DNA from: Shewanella halifaxensis HAW-EB4 | Lineage (GTDB): Bacteria > Pseudomonadota > Gammaproteobacteria > Enterobacterales > Shewanellaceae | Direction: 5' to 3' | NCBI RefSeq assembly: GCF_000019185.1 | Contig: NC_010334.1 | Coordinates: forward strand, 744,001 to 808,000 | DNA: 64,000 bases | In this document: in pieces, positions 45,331 through 54,902 of the stretch | Numbering within the stretch: the stretch's first letter is position 1 | How the letters are laid out: the number at the start of each line of letters is the position of its first letter | Program-made: the position numbers and the translations under genes | Notes under the pieces: model-generated | What the model saw: only the letters and a program-made list of their open reading frames with translations | What the model was told of the DNA's origin: nothing | The model's database searches: none

Positions 45331-48300
45331 ATGGCAGACATTATGCGTCCCGTTCCGTTCGGAGAGCTGCTTAATCGTATGTTCAGTGAGTACAAGAGCA
45401 GTGGATCAATTTTTGGGATCCCTGCGAAGCAATTCTATCATAAGGAAGATACCAACAAGCTTGCAGTTTGGGGCGAAAATTGTCAGACACCAGTAGGCCC
45501 TGCAGCGGGACCCCATACCCAACTTGCGCAAAATATTATCTGCTCTTGGTTGGCTGGCGGTCGCTTTATGGAGCTTAAGACTGTCCAGAAACTCGATACC
45601 TTAGAAATTGCTAAGCCTTGCATCGACGCCGAAGATGAGTGCTTTAATACCGAGTGGTCTACTGAATTTACACTAGTAAAGGCCTATGATGAGTATCTGA
45701 AAGCTTGGATTGCTCTATATTTACTTGAAGAGGTGTTTCAGCCGCTAGCGGAAGGTGAGCCTAAGTCATTCGTGTTCAATATGAGCGTAGGTTACGATCT
45801 TGCTGGTATTAAGACTGCACCTATGCAGGCTTATATCGATGACATGATAGATTCAAGTAAGCATCCATTATTTGCTAAGTACCAACAAGAGTTACGCGAG
45901 TTTATCACCGATAATGATTTAGAACTGCGCTATGGTGTAAACACTAATAACCTGATTGATTCTATCTCCCCACAGTTATCTACAGGTGTCACGTTATCGA
46001 CCATGCACGGTTGTCCTCCTCATGAAATTGAGGCCATCTGCCGTTACATGATTGAAGATAAACACATCAATACCTTCGTTAAGCTTAATCCAACCTTGTT
46101 GGGTTACCCTAGAGTGCGCTCAATTTTAGATAATGCAGGCTTCACCCATATCGCATTGAGTGAAGAGGCATTTGGTCACGATTTAAAACTTACCGATGCT
46201 AAAGCCATGTTAGGCCGCTTGATGGCGTTAGGTAAGAGCCTTGATATCGGCTTTGGTGTCAAACTGACTAACACCTTAGGTACGATTAATAAGAAAGGCC
46301 GACTACCAGACAAAGAGATGTATATGTCTGGTCGCGCCTTGTTCCCATTATCTATTAATGTCGCGCTAGAGCTATCCACAGAGTTTGATGGTGAACTACC
46401 AATCTCTTACTCTGGCGGCGCGAGTAAATTCAACATTAAAGAGATATTTGAAACGGGTATTCGCCCCATTACTATGGCCACCGACCTGCTTAAGCCAGGT
46501 GGTTACATGCGCTTAACCGATTGTGTTAATGAGTTGGCGGACAGCAAGTTTTGGCAGATGGAAAAAGTTGACCTTGTCAAGCTAGCGGCTTTGGCAGAAA
46601 AATCTTTAACTGTTGATTACACTCAAAAAGAGTGGCGTGGACCAGAAGATATTTCAGTCAATAGAGCACTACCTTTCACTGATTGTTCGGTAGCACCCTG
46701 TGTTACAGCATGTCCTATCAGCCAAGATATTCCTGAGTATCTACGCCTTATGGGCGAGCAAAAATATGCTCAGGCACTAGAGCTTATCTATTCTCGTAAT
46801 GCACTACCTGCCATTACAGGACAGATCTGTGATCACCAATGCCAGTTTAACTGTACCCGCCGTGACTATGAAGGTGCAATTGATATCCGCGAGATGAAGA
46901 AGATTGCGCTGGAAAAAGGTTGGGATGAATATAAGCAAAAATGGCATAAGCCAAGTCTTGAAAATAAGGCTCCTGCAGCCGTATTAGGTGCCGGTCCTGC
47001 GGGGCTATCGGCGGCATACTTCTTAGCCAAAGCGGGTCATCCGGTCACCATCTTTGAAAAAGAGAATAATGCTGGCGGCGTCGTTAAAAATATCATTCCT
47101 CACTTTAGAATACCCGCTTCTGCCATCGAGCATGATATCGAGTTTGTGACTGCTCACGGAGTTAATATCGAGTACGGCTGCGGTGATAATCTTACCGTAT
47201 CATCGTTACAAGAGAGCGGTTTCAAATATATCTGTTTAGGGATCGGTGCTGATAAAGGTAACCCTATCAAACTTGAGGGTGACAACACCCATATTTACAA
47301 GTCATTGGACTTTTTATCTCAATACAACAAGGGCGAATTCGACGTCAGTTCATATAAGGCGCCACTGGGTAAACATGTCGCCGTTATCGGTGCAGGTAAT
47401 ACTGCCATGGATAGCGCTAGAGCTGCACTTAAAGTCAGTGGTGTTGAGCAGGTTACTGTACTTTACCGCCGTACAGTGGCTGAGATGCCAGCTTACAAAG
47501 AAGAGTATGAAGAGGCACTAGCTGAAGGGGTTCAGTTTATGTTCCTCACTAATCCTGAAGGTTTCTATGCCAATGGCAAGTTAGTCGCACGAGTGATGGA
47601 GTTAGGCGAAGTTGATGCTAAGGGACGTCGCAGTCCTGTTGCCACCAATGAGACTGTCGAACTTGAAATTGACAGCGTAATTACTGCAGTGGGTGAGCAA
47701 AGTAACGTTGCAGTACTGAGCCGTATCGGTATCCCAATGGGAGAAGATGGCTGGCCAGTCGTATCGAAATCAACCTGTGAGACAAGTCTTGAGAATGTCT
47801 ATCTAATTGGCGATGCCAGCACCGGCCCATCGAATATCGTTTCTGCTATCTCTGGTGGTCGTAAAGCTTCATCAGCCATTCTTGCCAAAGAGTTGCTCAA
47901 TGAGCCAAATCTAGTGGTTAAATCGGATATCGATGTTAAGGCTATCTATGCCCGTAAGGGCGAAATTCAGGTGAAGCTGTTAAGTAGCGAAGACGATCAA
48001 GTCGCCTTTATTGAGCAAGAGTCTAAGCGCTGTTTAGAGTGCTCTTATGTGTGTAGCAAGTGCGTCGATGTGTGTCCTAACCGCGCTAATATCTCGTTGC
48101 CAATTCCTGGCTTTAAGGATCAGTTCCAAGTACTGCATATCGATGCTTACTGTAACGAATGTGGTAACTGTGCTCAGTTCTGTCCTTGGGATGGCAAACC
48201 TTATAAGAGTAAGTTTACTATTTTCAATCGCCTTGAAGATTTTGAGACCAGTGAGAATTCAGGTTTCCTAGTCGAAGGTAAGCGTTTACTGGTTCGTGCT

Positions 48301-48435
48301 AATAAAGAGATCTATAGCTGCGGGCTCACTGATAATATGCAATTTACCTTACCAGGAACATTATATGACGTATCTACCATTATCAGTTATGTGCTTAGCA
48401 AGCATGACTATCTACTGGGCAATGTGGATAAATAA
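45331..48435 (+). CDS. ygfK: YgfK: multidomain Fe-S flavoprotein of purine degradation
   Basis: 1034 residues (E. coli 1032), with a start nearly identical to E. coli (M-x-DIMRP). The first 430 residues look like a dihydroorotate/dihydropyrimidine dehydrogenase-type barrel. About 445-890 is GltD-like, with CVTACPISQDIPEYL, QICDHQCQFNC, FAD motif LGAGPAGLSAAYFL and NAD(P) motif VIGAGNTAMDSAR. The end carries Cys motifs CLECSYVCSKCVDVCP (near 900) and CNECGNCAQFCPW (near 943). The layout is that of a redox enzyme linking NAD(P)H or ferredoxin to a ring substrate. It is genetically required for anaerobic urate use in gut bacteria. Its exact reaction is inferred. ssnA follows after 11 bp. Confidence 0.93.
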   Translation: MADIMRPVPFGELLNRMFSEYKSSGSIFGIPAKQFYHKEDTNKLAVWGENCQTPVGPAAGPHTQLAQNIICSWLAGGRFMELKTVQKLDTLEIAKPCIDAEDECFNTEWSTEFTLVKAYDEYLKAWIALYLLEEVFQPLAEGEPKSFVFNMSVGYDLAGIKTAPMQAYIDDMIDSSKHPLFAKYQQELREFITDNDLELRYGVNTNNLIDSISPQLSTGVTLSTMHGCPPHEIEAICRYMIEDKHINTFVKLNPTLLGYPRVRSILDNAGFTHIALSEEAFGHDLKLTDAKAMLGRLMALGKSLDIGFGVKLTNTLGTINKKGRLPDKEMYMSGRALFPLSINVALELSTEFDGELPISYSGGASKFNIKEIFETGIRPITMATDLLKPGGYMRLTDCVNELADSKFWQMEKVDLVKLAALAEKSLTVDYTQKEWRGPEDISVNRALPFTDCSVAPCVTACPISQDIPEYLRLMGEQKYAQALELIYSRNALPAITGQICDHQCQFNCTRRDYEGAIDIREMKKIALEKGWDEYKQKWHKPSLENKAPAAVLGAGPAGLSAAYFLAKAGHPVTIFEKENNAGGVVKNIIPHFRIPASAIEHDIEFVTAHGVNIEYGCGDNLTVSSLQESGFKYICLGIGADKGNPIKLEGDNTHIYKSLDFLSQYNKGEFDVSSYKAPLGKHVAVIGAGNTAMDSARAALKVSGVEQVTVLYRRTVAEMPAYKEEYEEALAEGVQFMFLTNPEGFYANGKLVARVMELGEVDAKGRRSPVATNETVELEIDSVITAVGEQSNVAVLSRIGIPMGEDGWPVVSKSTCETSLENVYLIGDASTGPSNIVSAISGGRKASSAILAKELLNEPNLVVKSDIDVKAIYARKGEIQVKLLSSEDDQVAFIEQESKRCLECSYVCSKCVDVCPNRANISLPIPGFKDQFQVLHIDAYCNECGNCAQFCPWDGKPYKSKFTIFNRLEDFETSENSGFLVEGKRLLVRANKEIYSCGLTDNMQFTLPGTLYDVSTIISYVLSKHDYLLGNVDK

Positions 48436-48446
48436 GGAATAATATT

Positions 48447-49775
48447 ATGATGTTATTAAAAAATGCAACCGCAGTTCAGTTTGAGCCTTGCTTCGTTAAA
48501 GAGGGGGTCGATATCTTGATTGAGGGGAGTATCATCAAGGCTGTTGGCACTAACCTACAAGCTAAGTACCCAGATGCTCAAGTCACCGATATGAAAGGCA
48601 AGTTAGTGATGCCGGGTGTTGTTTGCTCCCATAATCATTTTTATTCGGGTTTATCTCGTGGAGTGATGGCAGATATTAAGCCAAGTCCTGACTTTATCTC
48701 TATCTTGAAGAACTTGTGGTGGCGTCTTGATAAGGTGCTTGATGAGGAAGCGATCTATTACAGTGGTCTAATTTGCTCGCTTGAAGCGATTAAAAGTGGT
48801 TGCTCTAGTGTTATCGATCATCACGCTTCACCTAACTATATTGCAGGCTCTCTTAAGACCTTGCGCAGCGGTTTCATTAAGGCTGGACTGCGGGGCATGA
48901 CCTGCTACGAAACCACAGATAGAAACGGTGGCGTAAAAGAGATGAGTGCCGGGGTTGAGGAGAATATCGCCTTTGCTCAGCTGATTGATGCAGCAAAAGC
49001 AAAGGGTGATGAGCCCTATCTCGTTGAAGCCCATATTGGTGCCCATGCACCTTTTACGGTAACAAATGATGGTTTATCTATGCTTGCTGAGGGAGTTAAA
49101 GCCACGGGGCGCGGACTGCATATCCATGTTGCGGAAGACAAGTATGATGTGACTCATAGTCATCATCATTACGATCAAGATATCGTCGCACGCTTGGACA
49201 AATATGGCCTGATCAATAACAAAACCTTATTGGCTCACGGTTTATTCTTGTCCGATAGAGATATTGAGATCTTAAACGCTAGAGGCGGTTTCCTAGCCCA
49301 TAACGCTCGCTCAAATATGAATAATAATGTTGGTTATAACAACAAGTTGAGCAAGTTTGACAATGTGGTGCTGGGCACAGATGGCATAGGTGCTGACATG
49401 TTTGAAGAGCTTAAGTTTGCTTTCTTCAAGCACAGAGATAGCGGCGGTCCACTATGGCCTGATAGCTTCCTGCGCCACCTGTGGAATGGTAATCAGATAT
49501 TAGCCAATAACTTTGACGCTCAATTTGGTCGACTCGAAGCTGGGTATAAGGCTGATTTGACTATATTGGATTACACCAGTCCAACACCATTAGTTGCCGA
49601 TAACTTCCCAGGGCATATCGCCTTTGGTATCAATGCCGGCAATGTGAACTCTGTGATGGTTGAGGGACGGTTTGTGTATCAAGACCGCGCCTTCCCATTC
49701 GATGTGGCGCCTATTTATGCCGAAGCACGAAAGGTCGCTCAACGGATCTGGACGAATATGGACAAACTTGATTAG
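48447..49775 (+). CDS. ssnA: SsnA: chlorohydrolase/aminohydrolase-family amidohydrolase
   Basis: 442 residues, as in E. coli SsnA. Metal motifs of the ATZ/TRZ-type amidohydrolases are present: SHNHFYSG, EAHIGAHAPFT, HVAED, and LGTDGIGADM. It probably hydrolyses a C-N bond in an opened or partly reduced purine. It is in an operon with ygfK. Its last 82 bp form the first unit of a tandem repeat array that continues past the stop codon. Confidence 0.92.
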   Translation: MMLLKNATAVQFEPCFVKEGVDILIEGSIIKAVGTNLQAKYPDAQVTDMKGKLVMPGVVCSHNHFYSGLSRGVMADIKPSPDFISILKNLWWRLDKVLDEEAIYYSGLICSLEAIKSGCSSVIDHHASPNYIAGSLKTLRSGFIKAGLRGMTCYETTDRNGGVKEMSAGVEENIAFAQLIDAAKAKGDEPYLVEAHIGAHAPFTVTNDGLSMLAEGVKATGRGLHIHVAEDKYDVTHSHHHYDQDIVARLDKYGLINNKTLLAHGLFLSDRDIEILNARGGFLAHNARSNMNNNVGYNNKLSKFDNVVLGTDGIGADMFEELKFAFFKHRDSGGPLWPDSFLRHLWNGNQILANNFDAQFGRLEAGYKADLTILDYTSPTPLVADNFPGHIAFGINAGNVNSVMVEGRFVYQDRAFPFDVAPIYAEARKVAQRIWTNMDKLD

Positions 49776-50312
49776 TTTGGATTTGCTCTTCGTTTAGGTT
49801 TATCGAGGGCATCAAGCCCTCGATACATGCCCATTCGATGTGGCGCCTATTTATGCTGAAGCACGAAAGGTCGCTCAACGGATCTGGACGAATATGGACA
49901 AACTCGATTAGTTTGGATTTGCTTTTCGTTTAGGTTTATCGAGGGCATCAAGCCCTCGATACATGCCCATTCGATGTGGCGCCTATTTACGCCGAAGCAC
50001 GAAAGGTCGCTCAACGGATCTGGACGAATATGGACAAACTCGATTAGTTTGGATTTGCTCTTCGTTTAGGTTTATCGAGGGCATCAAGCCCTCGGTACAT
50101 GCCAATTCGCTGGGTTAGCACTGGTATCGAGGGTACCAAGCCCACGATACAAACCTATTCGATGAGGCTCCTATTTGCGTTGAAGCACGAAAGGCTGCTC
50201 AGCGGATCTGGACAAACTAGATTAACTAAAATCCCATCTACGCTTACGCTGAAGTCAGTTAGAAAAATGGTTCAGCGTATTTGGAAAAATATAGTGGGTA
50301 AATTAGATTAAT
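49694..50312. repeat. 136-bp tandem array of the ssnA 3' end plus terminator, with decayed copies
   Basis: Units begin at 49694 (inside ssnA), 49830 and 49966, each exactly 136 bp and differing at only about three positions. Each unit carries the last 26 codons of ssnA (ending MDKLD, stop) and the downstream hairpin. From 50102 two further, strongly diverged copies follow, to about 50312, recognisable by AAGCACGAAAGG and CGGATCTGGA. The copies after the first have no start codon and are not genes. The following gap, 50313-50612, is AT-rich leader DNA with nothing recognisable. Confidence 0.92.
49801..49825 (+). terminator. Terminator-like hairpin after ssnA, repeated in the array
   Basis: TATCGAGGGC, loop ATCAA, GCCCTCGATA. 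It is repeated at 49937-49961 and 50073-50097 (the last with one G-T pair). No T-run follows, so termination may be partial. Confidence 0.6.
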
Positions 50313-50612
50313 TAAAAATGAGAATGCATTGCGATCATTTTATATAAACAACACTGTTATTTATATAAATGGCCAACGTCTTTTAGTGTTTCATTATTAA
50401 CAGATGAAGTAAAAACGTTAGAGATTAATAGTCAAATGTCTTAAAGGCGTCATTCCGCAGCAAATATTAAAAATTTAGGACAAACATCCTCGTTAGGGAT
50501 TGATTATACCTTAGGTAAGTCGATCTCTTAAGCTTTGGGGCGCTTTAGCCTATATAAACCACATTTTTTTAACTTAAGTTAAAAGACATTTAGAAATAAA
50601 GGAAATATAGAT

Positions 50613-51848
50613 ATGAACAATAACATTATAAAAGTATCAAGAAACACAGTGAATGCACCAACAAGTTCTGTCTCAACACAAACGGTAGCATTTTCTCATT
50701 ATAATAATATTTCAGCTCAATTGCCTATAGACCCTAAAACGGGCGAGATTGTCGTTGGGTGTGTAATAGACCAAGCAAAACAGTGTTTATTAAATATCAA
50801 AACCATTATAGAAAGTATCGACCACGTAATGGACGATGTTGTTAAAATCAATATATTCGTTAAAAATATCTCTGACATTGCCGCGATAGACGAAGTGTAT
50901 ACAAGCTTCTTCCAGGATGCGCTTCCTACACGCACGACAGTCGCGGTGGCAGCTTTACCGATGAGTGATGCGTTAGTACAAATGGACGCACTTATTTCAA
51001 ATGGGGAAGGTACTGCGCCACAAGCACCTTGTAAACTGATAAAAGTTTCAAGAAACACGGAAAATGCCCCTCAAGGCCTATATTCACAAACCGTTGCTTT
51101 TTCTCATTACAATAACCTTGCATCTCAACTGCCTATCAACCCAAAGACGGGTTTGATTGTTTCTGGCGGGGTAGCGGAGCAAACAAAGCAGTGCTTAGAA
51201 AATGTTAAATCAATTTTAGAAAGCATCGACCATGTTATGGATGATGTCGTTAAAACAACAATATTCCTGAAAGATATCGCGGATATTGATGCTGTAAACC
51301 AAGTTTGTGCTGCATTCTTCTCAAGCTATGTTCCAGCAAGAACAATCATTAACGTTTCAGCTTTACCTATGGATGCATTGGTACAGATTGATACCGTGGT
51401 ATCACACGGAGATGGCACTCCTCCACAATTACCAGAAGACACCAGTTTGCTTGTGATAGAAGCGAGCAATACAGAAAATGCTCCTCATGCGCCATACTCA
51501 CATACGGTCGCTTTTTCTCATTACAACCATATCTCTGGTCAACTACCTATTGTTGCGCAAACGGGTAAAGTGGTTGAGGGGGGGATCAGTGAGCAGACTA
51601 GACAATGCCTAGAAAATATCAAGGCAATTGTGGAAAGTGTTGACCATGTTATGGATGATACCGTTAAAATAAATATTCAATTGAAAAATATTGCAGATAT
51701 TAATGCTGTAAATGATATTTACACCACATTCTTCAATAGTGAACTTCCAGCAAGAACAGTCTATGGTGTCGCTGCTATTCCTATGGATGCTTTGGTACAA
51801 ATTGATGCTGTTGTTTCTAACTGTGAGGGGACACCTCCACAAGTTTAA
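50613..51848 (+). CDS. Three tandem RidA (YjgF/UK114) domains in one chain
   Basis: 411 residues made of three RidA domains: about 1-139, 140-277 and 278-411. Each repeats N-A-P, TVAFSHYN, the D/Q-QxxQCLxNIK helix, and the substrate-binding arginine segment (PTRT, PART, PART), then ALPM and VQ(M/I)D. RidA normally acts as a homotrimer with active sites between subunits, so this chain could fold as a pseudo-trimer by itself. RidA hydrolyses 2-aminoacrylate to pyruvate and ammonia. YgeX in this locus produces 2-aminoacrylate, so the placement makes sense. A ureidoacrylate-type role, as for RutC, is an alternative. AAAGGAA precedes the ATG. Confidence 0.9.
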   Translation: MNNNIIKVSRNTVNAPTSSVSTQTVAFSHYNNISAQLPIDPKTGEIVVGCVIDQAKQCLLNIKTIIESIDHVMDDVVKINIFVKNISDIAAIDEVYTSFFQDALPTRTTVAVAALPMSDALVQMDALISNGEGTAPQAPCKLIKVSRNTENAPQGLYSQTVAFSHYNNLASQLPINPKTGLIVSGGVAEQTKQCLENVKSILESIDHVMDDVVKTTIFLKDIADIDAVNQVCAAFFSSYVPARTIINVSALPMDALVQIDTVVSHGDGTPPQLPEDTSLLVIEASNTENAPHAPYSHTVAFSHYNHISGQLPIVAQTGKVVEGGISEQTRQCLENIKAIVESVDHVMDDTVKINIQLKNIADINAVNDIYTTFFNSELPARTVYGVAAIPMDALVQIDAVVSNCEGTPPQV

Positions 51849-51881
51849 TAATGACTAAATCAGATATCGATTGTTAAAATT

Positions 51882-51920
51882 AAGGCTATCTGTCTCAATA
51901 TGATAGCCTTTTATTATTTT
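51882..51920 (+). terminator. Intrinsic terminator of the triple-RidA gene
   Basis: AAGGCTATC, loop of 11, GATAGCCTT, then TTATTATTTT. A near-identical terminator follows pyrI at 57266. Confidence 0.85.
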
Positions 51921-52117
51921 GATACTTAATTGCTTTGACACTATTGTTTTTTATACTCCGCGTTCTTCAGGTTAACCATCCGCGCTTGAATGATTAATAC
52001 CTAAATATAACATTTGTGACTTCGACACCTGTGGTGTCGCGACAAGTTCATGTTTTGCACCTCAATTAACTCGATCCCCATCATAAATAACTCATTTTAA
52101 TGAATTTAAGTTAATTA

Positions 52118-52133
52118 TGGCTTAATAGTTGCT
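52118..52133 (+). promoter_or_regulatory. Sigma-54 promoter of the xdh trio operon
   Basis: TGGCTTAATAGTTGCT: TGGC and TTGCT at the right spacing, identical to the 16-mer before ygfM. The leader to the first ATG is about 95 nt. Confidence 0.85.
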
Positions 52134-52237
52134 TTTATTAATCCATTTGCGGCATCTAAAATAAGTCACATGTAAATGTGGCCAGAGCTTTTTAACTTTT
52201 TAGCTTTTCGTTAAGAAAAGTGAGAGTGTGAGGTATT

Positions 52238-54439
52238 ATGGATAGGGTAAATATTCCATTTAAATGGCAAGAGGCGACAGGGCGATCTCAATTTATTAGC
52301 GATCGCCATTTCGATAATCTATTAGAGGCGAAACTGTTTCGCTCAACATGTGCAAGGGCCAAGATACTTAATATTACACTGCCCAAGCTCCCCTCCGGGT
52401 ATTTTGTCTTTGGTGCAAAAGATGTACCCGGGCGAAACGAGTTACCTATAGTGCTATCTGACTGGCCTGTATTTGCCAGCAGTGAGGTCCGCTACTTAGG
52501 CGAAGTTATTCTGTTGCTTGTGGGGCCCGATCTTAAGGAGCTCGACCGTTTAGCAAAATTAATCCACGTAGAATATCAACAGTTAACCCCAGCGTTTACG
52601 CCCCAAGATTCGAAACAGCTTATTCAGGGCGCCATTCATAATCAAGACGCTATTGATGATCTAAAGAATGTGTTCGACAGACACAAGCTTAATAAAGGCG
52701 ACTTGGCTGCAGGATTCTCTCAGGCAGAGCATATATTTGAAGAGTCGATAAGCACTGGATATCAAGAACATATGTATCTTGAAACTCAAGGCATGGTTGG
52801 CTATCACAAAGATGGAAAAGTCGTAATCGAAGGCTCGATGCAGTGCCCTTGGTATGTGCATCACTGTATATCAACAGTACTGGGAAGCGAGGATGTACGC
52901 GTTATACAGACTCCTACTGGCGGAGCTTTTGGTGGTAAGGAGGACTATCCCGATGTACTGGCTGGTGCACTTTGTGTTGCCGTGCAAAGATTAAAACAGC
53001 CTATAAGGTTAGTACTTTCACGCAATGAGGATATCGCTTTTACAACTAAACGCCATCCGATTAATTTTCACTATCGCACTGGAGTCGATAGCCAGGGCAA
53101 AATTGTGGCTATGGACGTCAAGGTCGATATCAATGCTGGTGCTTACCTGAGTCTGTCTGGAATCGTCTTGCAGCGGGCCATTACTACCTGCACTAATGTT
53201 TACGATATCCCTAATGCGACAGTCGAGGCAACGGCTTGGGCGACCAATACCGTGCCTAGCGGTGCCTTTAGAGGGTTTGGTTCACCACAGACCTGCTTTG
53301 GTATTGAGACTCATCTTAATCATATTGCCAATAAATTAGGTTTGGATGCAGCTGAGTTTAAGCGCGCCCATCTGCTCACCACAAAATCTAAAACGCTCAC
53401 AGGTGCCGATATCTTTGGCGACCTAGTGCTGGAGAAGATGTATGCCGAGATTTGTGAGAGCAGTGATTATCACGCTAAAGTGCAAGCCTATCGCCAGCAG
53501 GATAGAGGCGCTAACAAGTTATCAGGCATTGGAATGGCGCTATTTCAGCATGGTTGCGGTTTTGCTGGCGATCTTGAAGACACCTTAGTTAAGGCTGTTG
53601 TGCGCCTAGTAAAAGATGACAATGATGAGATTGAGATCCAAGTGTCTAATACTGATATTGGCCAAGGATTAAGCCTGACATTTTGCAAAATAGTGGCAGA
53701 TACATTGAAGCGGCCTTTGAGCTCGGTAAGACTCGCAGCGGTCGACACTCAGCATGTACCTGATTCGGGTCCAACGGTGGCTTCTCGCTCGATTGTGATT
53801 GTGGGTTACTTGTTAGAAAAAGCCGCAGAAAAGTTAACCGATATTTGGCTGGGTTGTACAGCACAGAGTGTTGAGCAGAGATATAGCAAACCTGATTACC
53901 ATCAATGGGATCAGCAGGCATTTAAAGGCAACGCTTATCAGGCAACCAGTTATGGCATCAATGTGGTCGAGCTTGAAGTGGATAGCGCTACAGGTGTAAG
54001 CGAAATAACAGGATTATGGGCTATCTATGATGTGGGTCATGTCATCGATGAGGCAGTATTCAAGGGACAGATAGACGGTGGCTTTGTACAGGCATTAGGT
54101 TATGGCGGTCTTGAGGTAATGACGCTCGATAGTGAGGGGCGATTCCAGCAAACTAATATGGCCGACTACGTTATTCCTACCGCGTTAGATGTTCCAAAAA
54201 TTCACAGTTCAGTGGTAGATAACCCCTATCAATACGGTCCTCAAGGTGCTAAAGGTGGCGGCGAGTTAACTCATAATGGTGGCGCTGCAGCATATTGCGC
54301 AGCTATTGAGTGTGCCATCAATCATCCTATCAATGCTATCCCAGTGACCCCCGAGGTCGTGTGTTCTTTGCTTTATGGCAAGAAAAGTGGTTTAGAGTCA
54401 ATGACTCAAGAGGAGCAAGGCCATGAAAATCAGCTTTAA
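52238..54439 (+). CDS. xdhA: Molybdenum hydroxylase large subunit (XdhA-type)
   Basis: 733 residues (E. coli XdhA 752). Xanthine oxidase-family motifs: GGAFGGKEDYPDVLAG, the AFRGFGSPQ loop that carries the substrate Arg, VSNTDIGQGLSL, and the catalytic Glu candidate E676 in GAKGGGELTHNGG. Mo-cofactor maturation genes lie close by. It oxidises a purine or related heterocycle, feeding electrons to the 2Fe-2S and FAD subunits encoded next. The gene order here (large, Fe-S, FAD) differs from E. coli xdhA-xdhB-xdhC. Substrate specificity cannot be read from the sequence. Confidence 0.88.
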   Translation: MDRVNIPFKWQEATGRSQFISDRHFDNLLEAKLFRSTCARAKILNITLPKLPSGYFVFGAKDVPGRNELPIVLSDWPVFASSEVRYLGEVILLLVGPDLKELDRLAKLIHVEYQQLTPAFTPQDSKQLIQGAIHNQDAIDDLKNVFDRHKLNKGDLAAGFSQAEHIFEESISTGYQEHMYLETQGMVGYHKDGKVVIEGSMQCPWYVHHCISTVLGSEDVRVIQTPTGGAFGGKEDYPDVLAGALCVAVQRLKQPIRLVLSRNEDIAFTTKRHPINFHYRTGVDSQGKIVAMDVKVDINAGAYLSLSGIVLQRAITTCTNVYDIPNATVEATAWATNTVPSGAFRGFGSPQTCFGIETHLNHIANKLGLDAAEFKRAHLLTTKSKTLTGADIFGDLVLEKMYAEICESSDYHAKVQAYRQQDRGANKLSGIGMALFQHGCGFAGDLEDTLVKAVVRLVKDDNDEIEIQVSNTDIGQGLSLTFCKIVADTLKRPLSSVRLAAVDTQHVPDSGPTVASRSIVIVGYLLEKAAEKLTDIWLGCTAQSVEQRYSKPDYHQWDQQAFKGNAYQATSYGINVVELEVDSATGVSEITGLWAIYDVGHVIDEAVFKGQIDGGFVQALGYGGLEVMTLDSEGRFQQTNMADYVIPTALDVPKIHSSVVDNPYQYGPQGAKGGGELTHNGGAAAYCAAIECAINHPINAIPVTPEVVCSLLYGKKSGLESMTQEEQGHENQL

Positions 54440-54902
54440 ACTTAATAGCGAATTGGTCACCGTCGATGTCGACCCATTACAACCTTTACTGACCACCCTA
54501 AGGGATGAGTTACACATGCAGGCAGCAAAACAGGGCTGCGGTGAAGGTGAGTGTGGTAGTTGCTCTGTTATCATGAATAATTTAATGGTTAATACCTGTT
54601 TGATCCCCACGATTCAGGCTAAAGGAGCCGCATTAGTCACGCTTGAAGGGTTAAGGGATACCCCTAAGGGACAGCTCGTTATCAATGCATTGCTCGAGGC
54701 TAAAGGGGTGCAATGCGGCTTTTGCACCCCCTCTATGGTACTGGCGCTTTATCACCTGCTCGACAACCGCACTTATGCGGATATAACGCCAACGGATAAG
54801 CAAATTCGTCAGGCTTTAGCGGGTAATCTTTGTCGCTGCACCGGTTACGGAATGATCGTTGAAGCGGCCAAAATTGCTGCGAAGCTGTGGGGGGAAGTAT
54901 GA
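54423..54902 (+). CDS. xdhC: [2Fe-2S] subunit of molybdenum hydroxylase (XdhC-type)
   Basis: 159 residues, as in E. coli XdhC. All eight cluster cysteines are present: GCGEGECGSC...TC for the plant-type ferredoxin cluster and CGFC...CRC for the second. It passes electrons from the Mo site to FAD. It overlaps the end of xdhA by 17 bp and the start of the FAD subunit by 4 bp, so the three are translationally coupled. Confidence 0.93.
   Translation: MKISFKLNSELVTVDVDPLQPLLTTLRDELHMQAAKQGCGEGECGSCSVIMNNLMVNTCLIPTIQAKGAALVTLEGLRDTPKGQLVINALLEAKGVQCGFCTPSMVLALYHLLDNRTYADITPTDKQIRQALAGNLCRCTGYGMIVEAAKIAAKLWGEV

Noticed and set aside
45200..45496. 98-codon frame overlapping the ygfK start
   Set aside because: It is out of frame with ygfK and its sequence is not protein-like. 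ygfK has a clear AAGGAG and a family-matching start.
50099..50311. 70-codon frame after ssnA
   Set aside because: It is a decayed part of the 136-bp array, translated from remnants of the ssnA 3' end.
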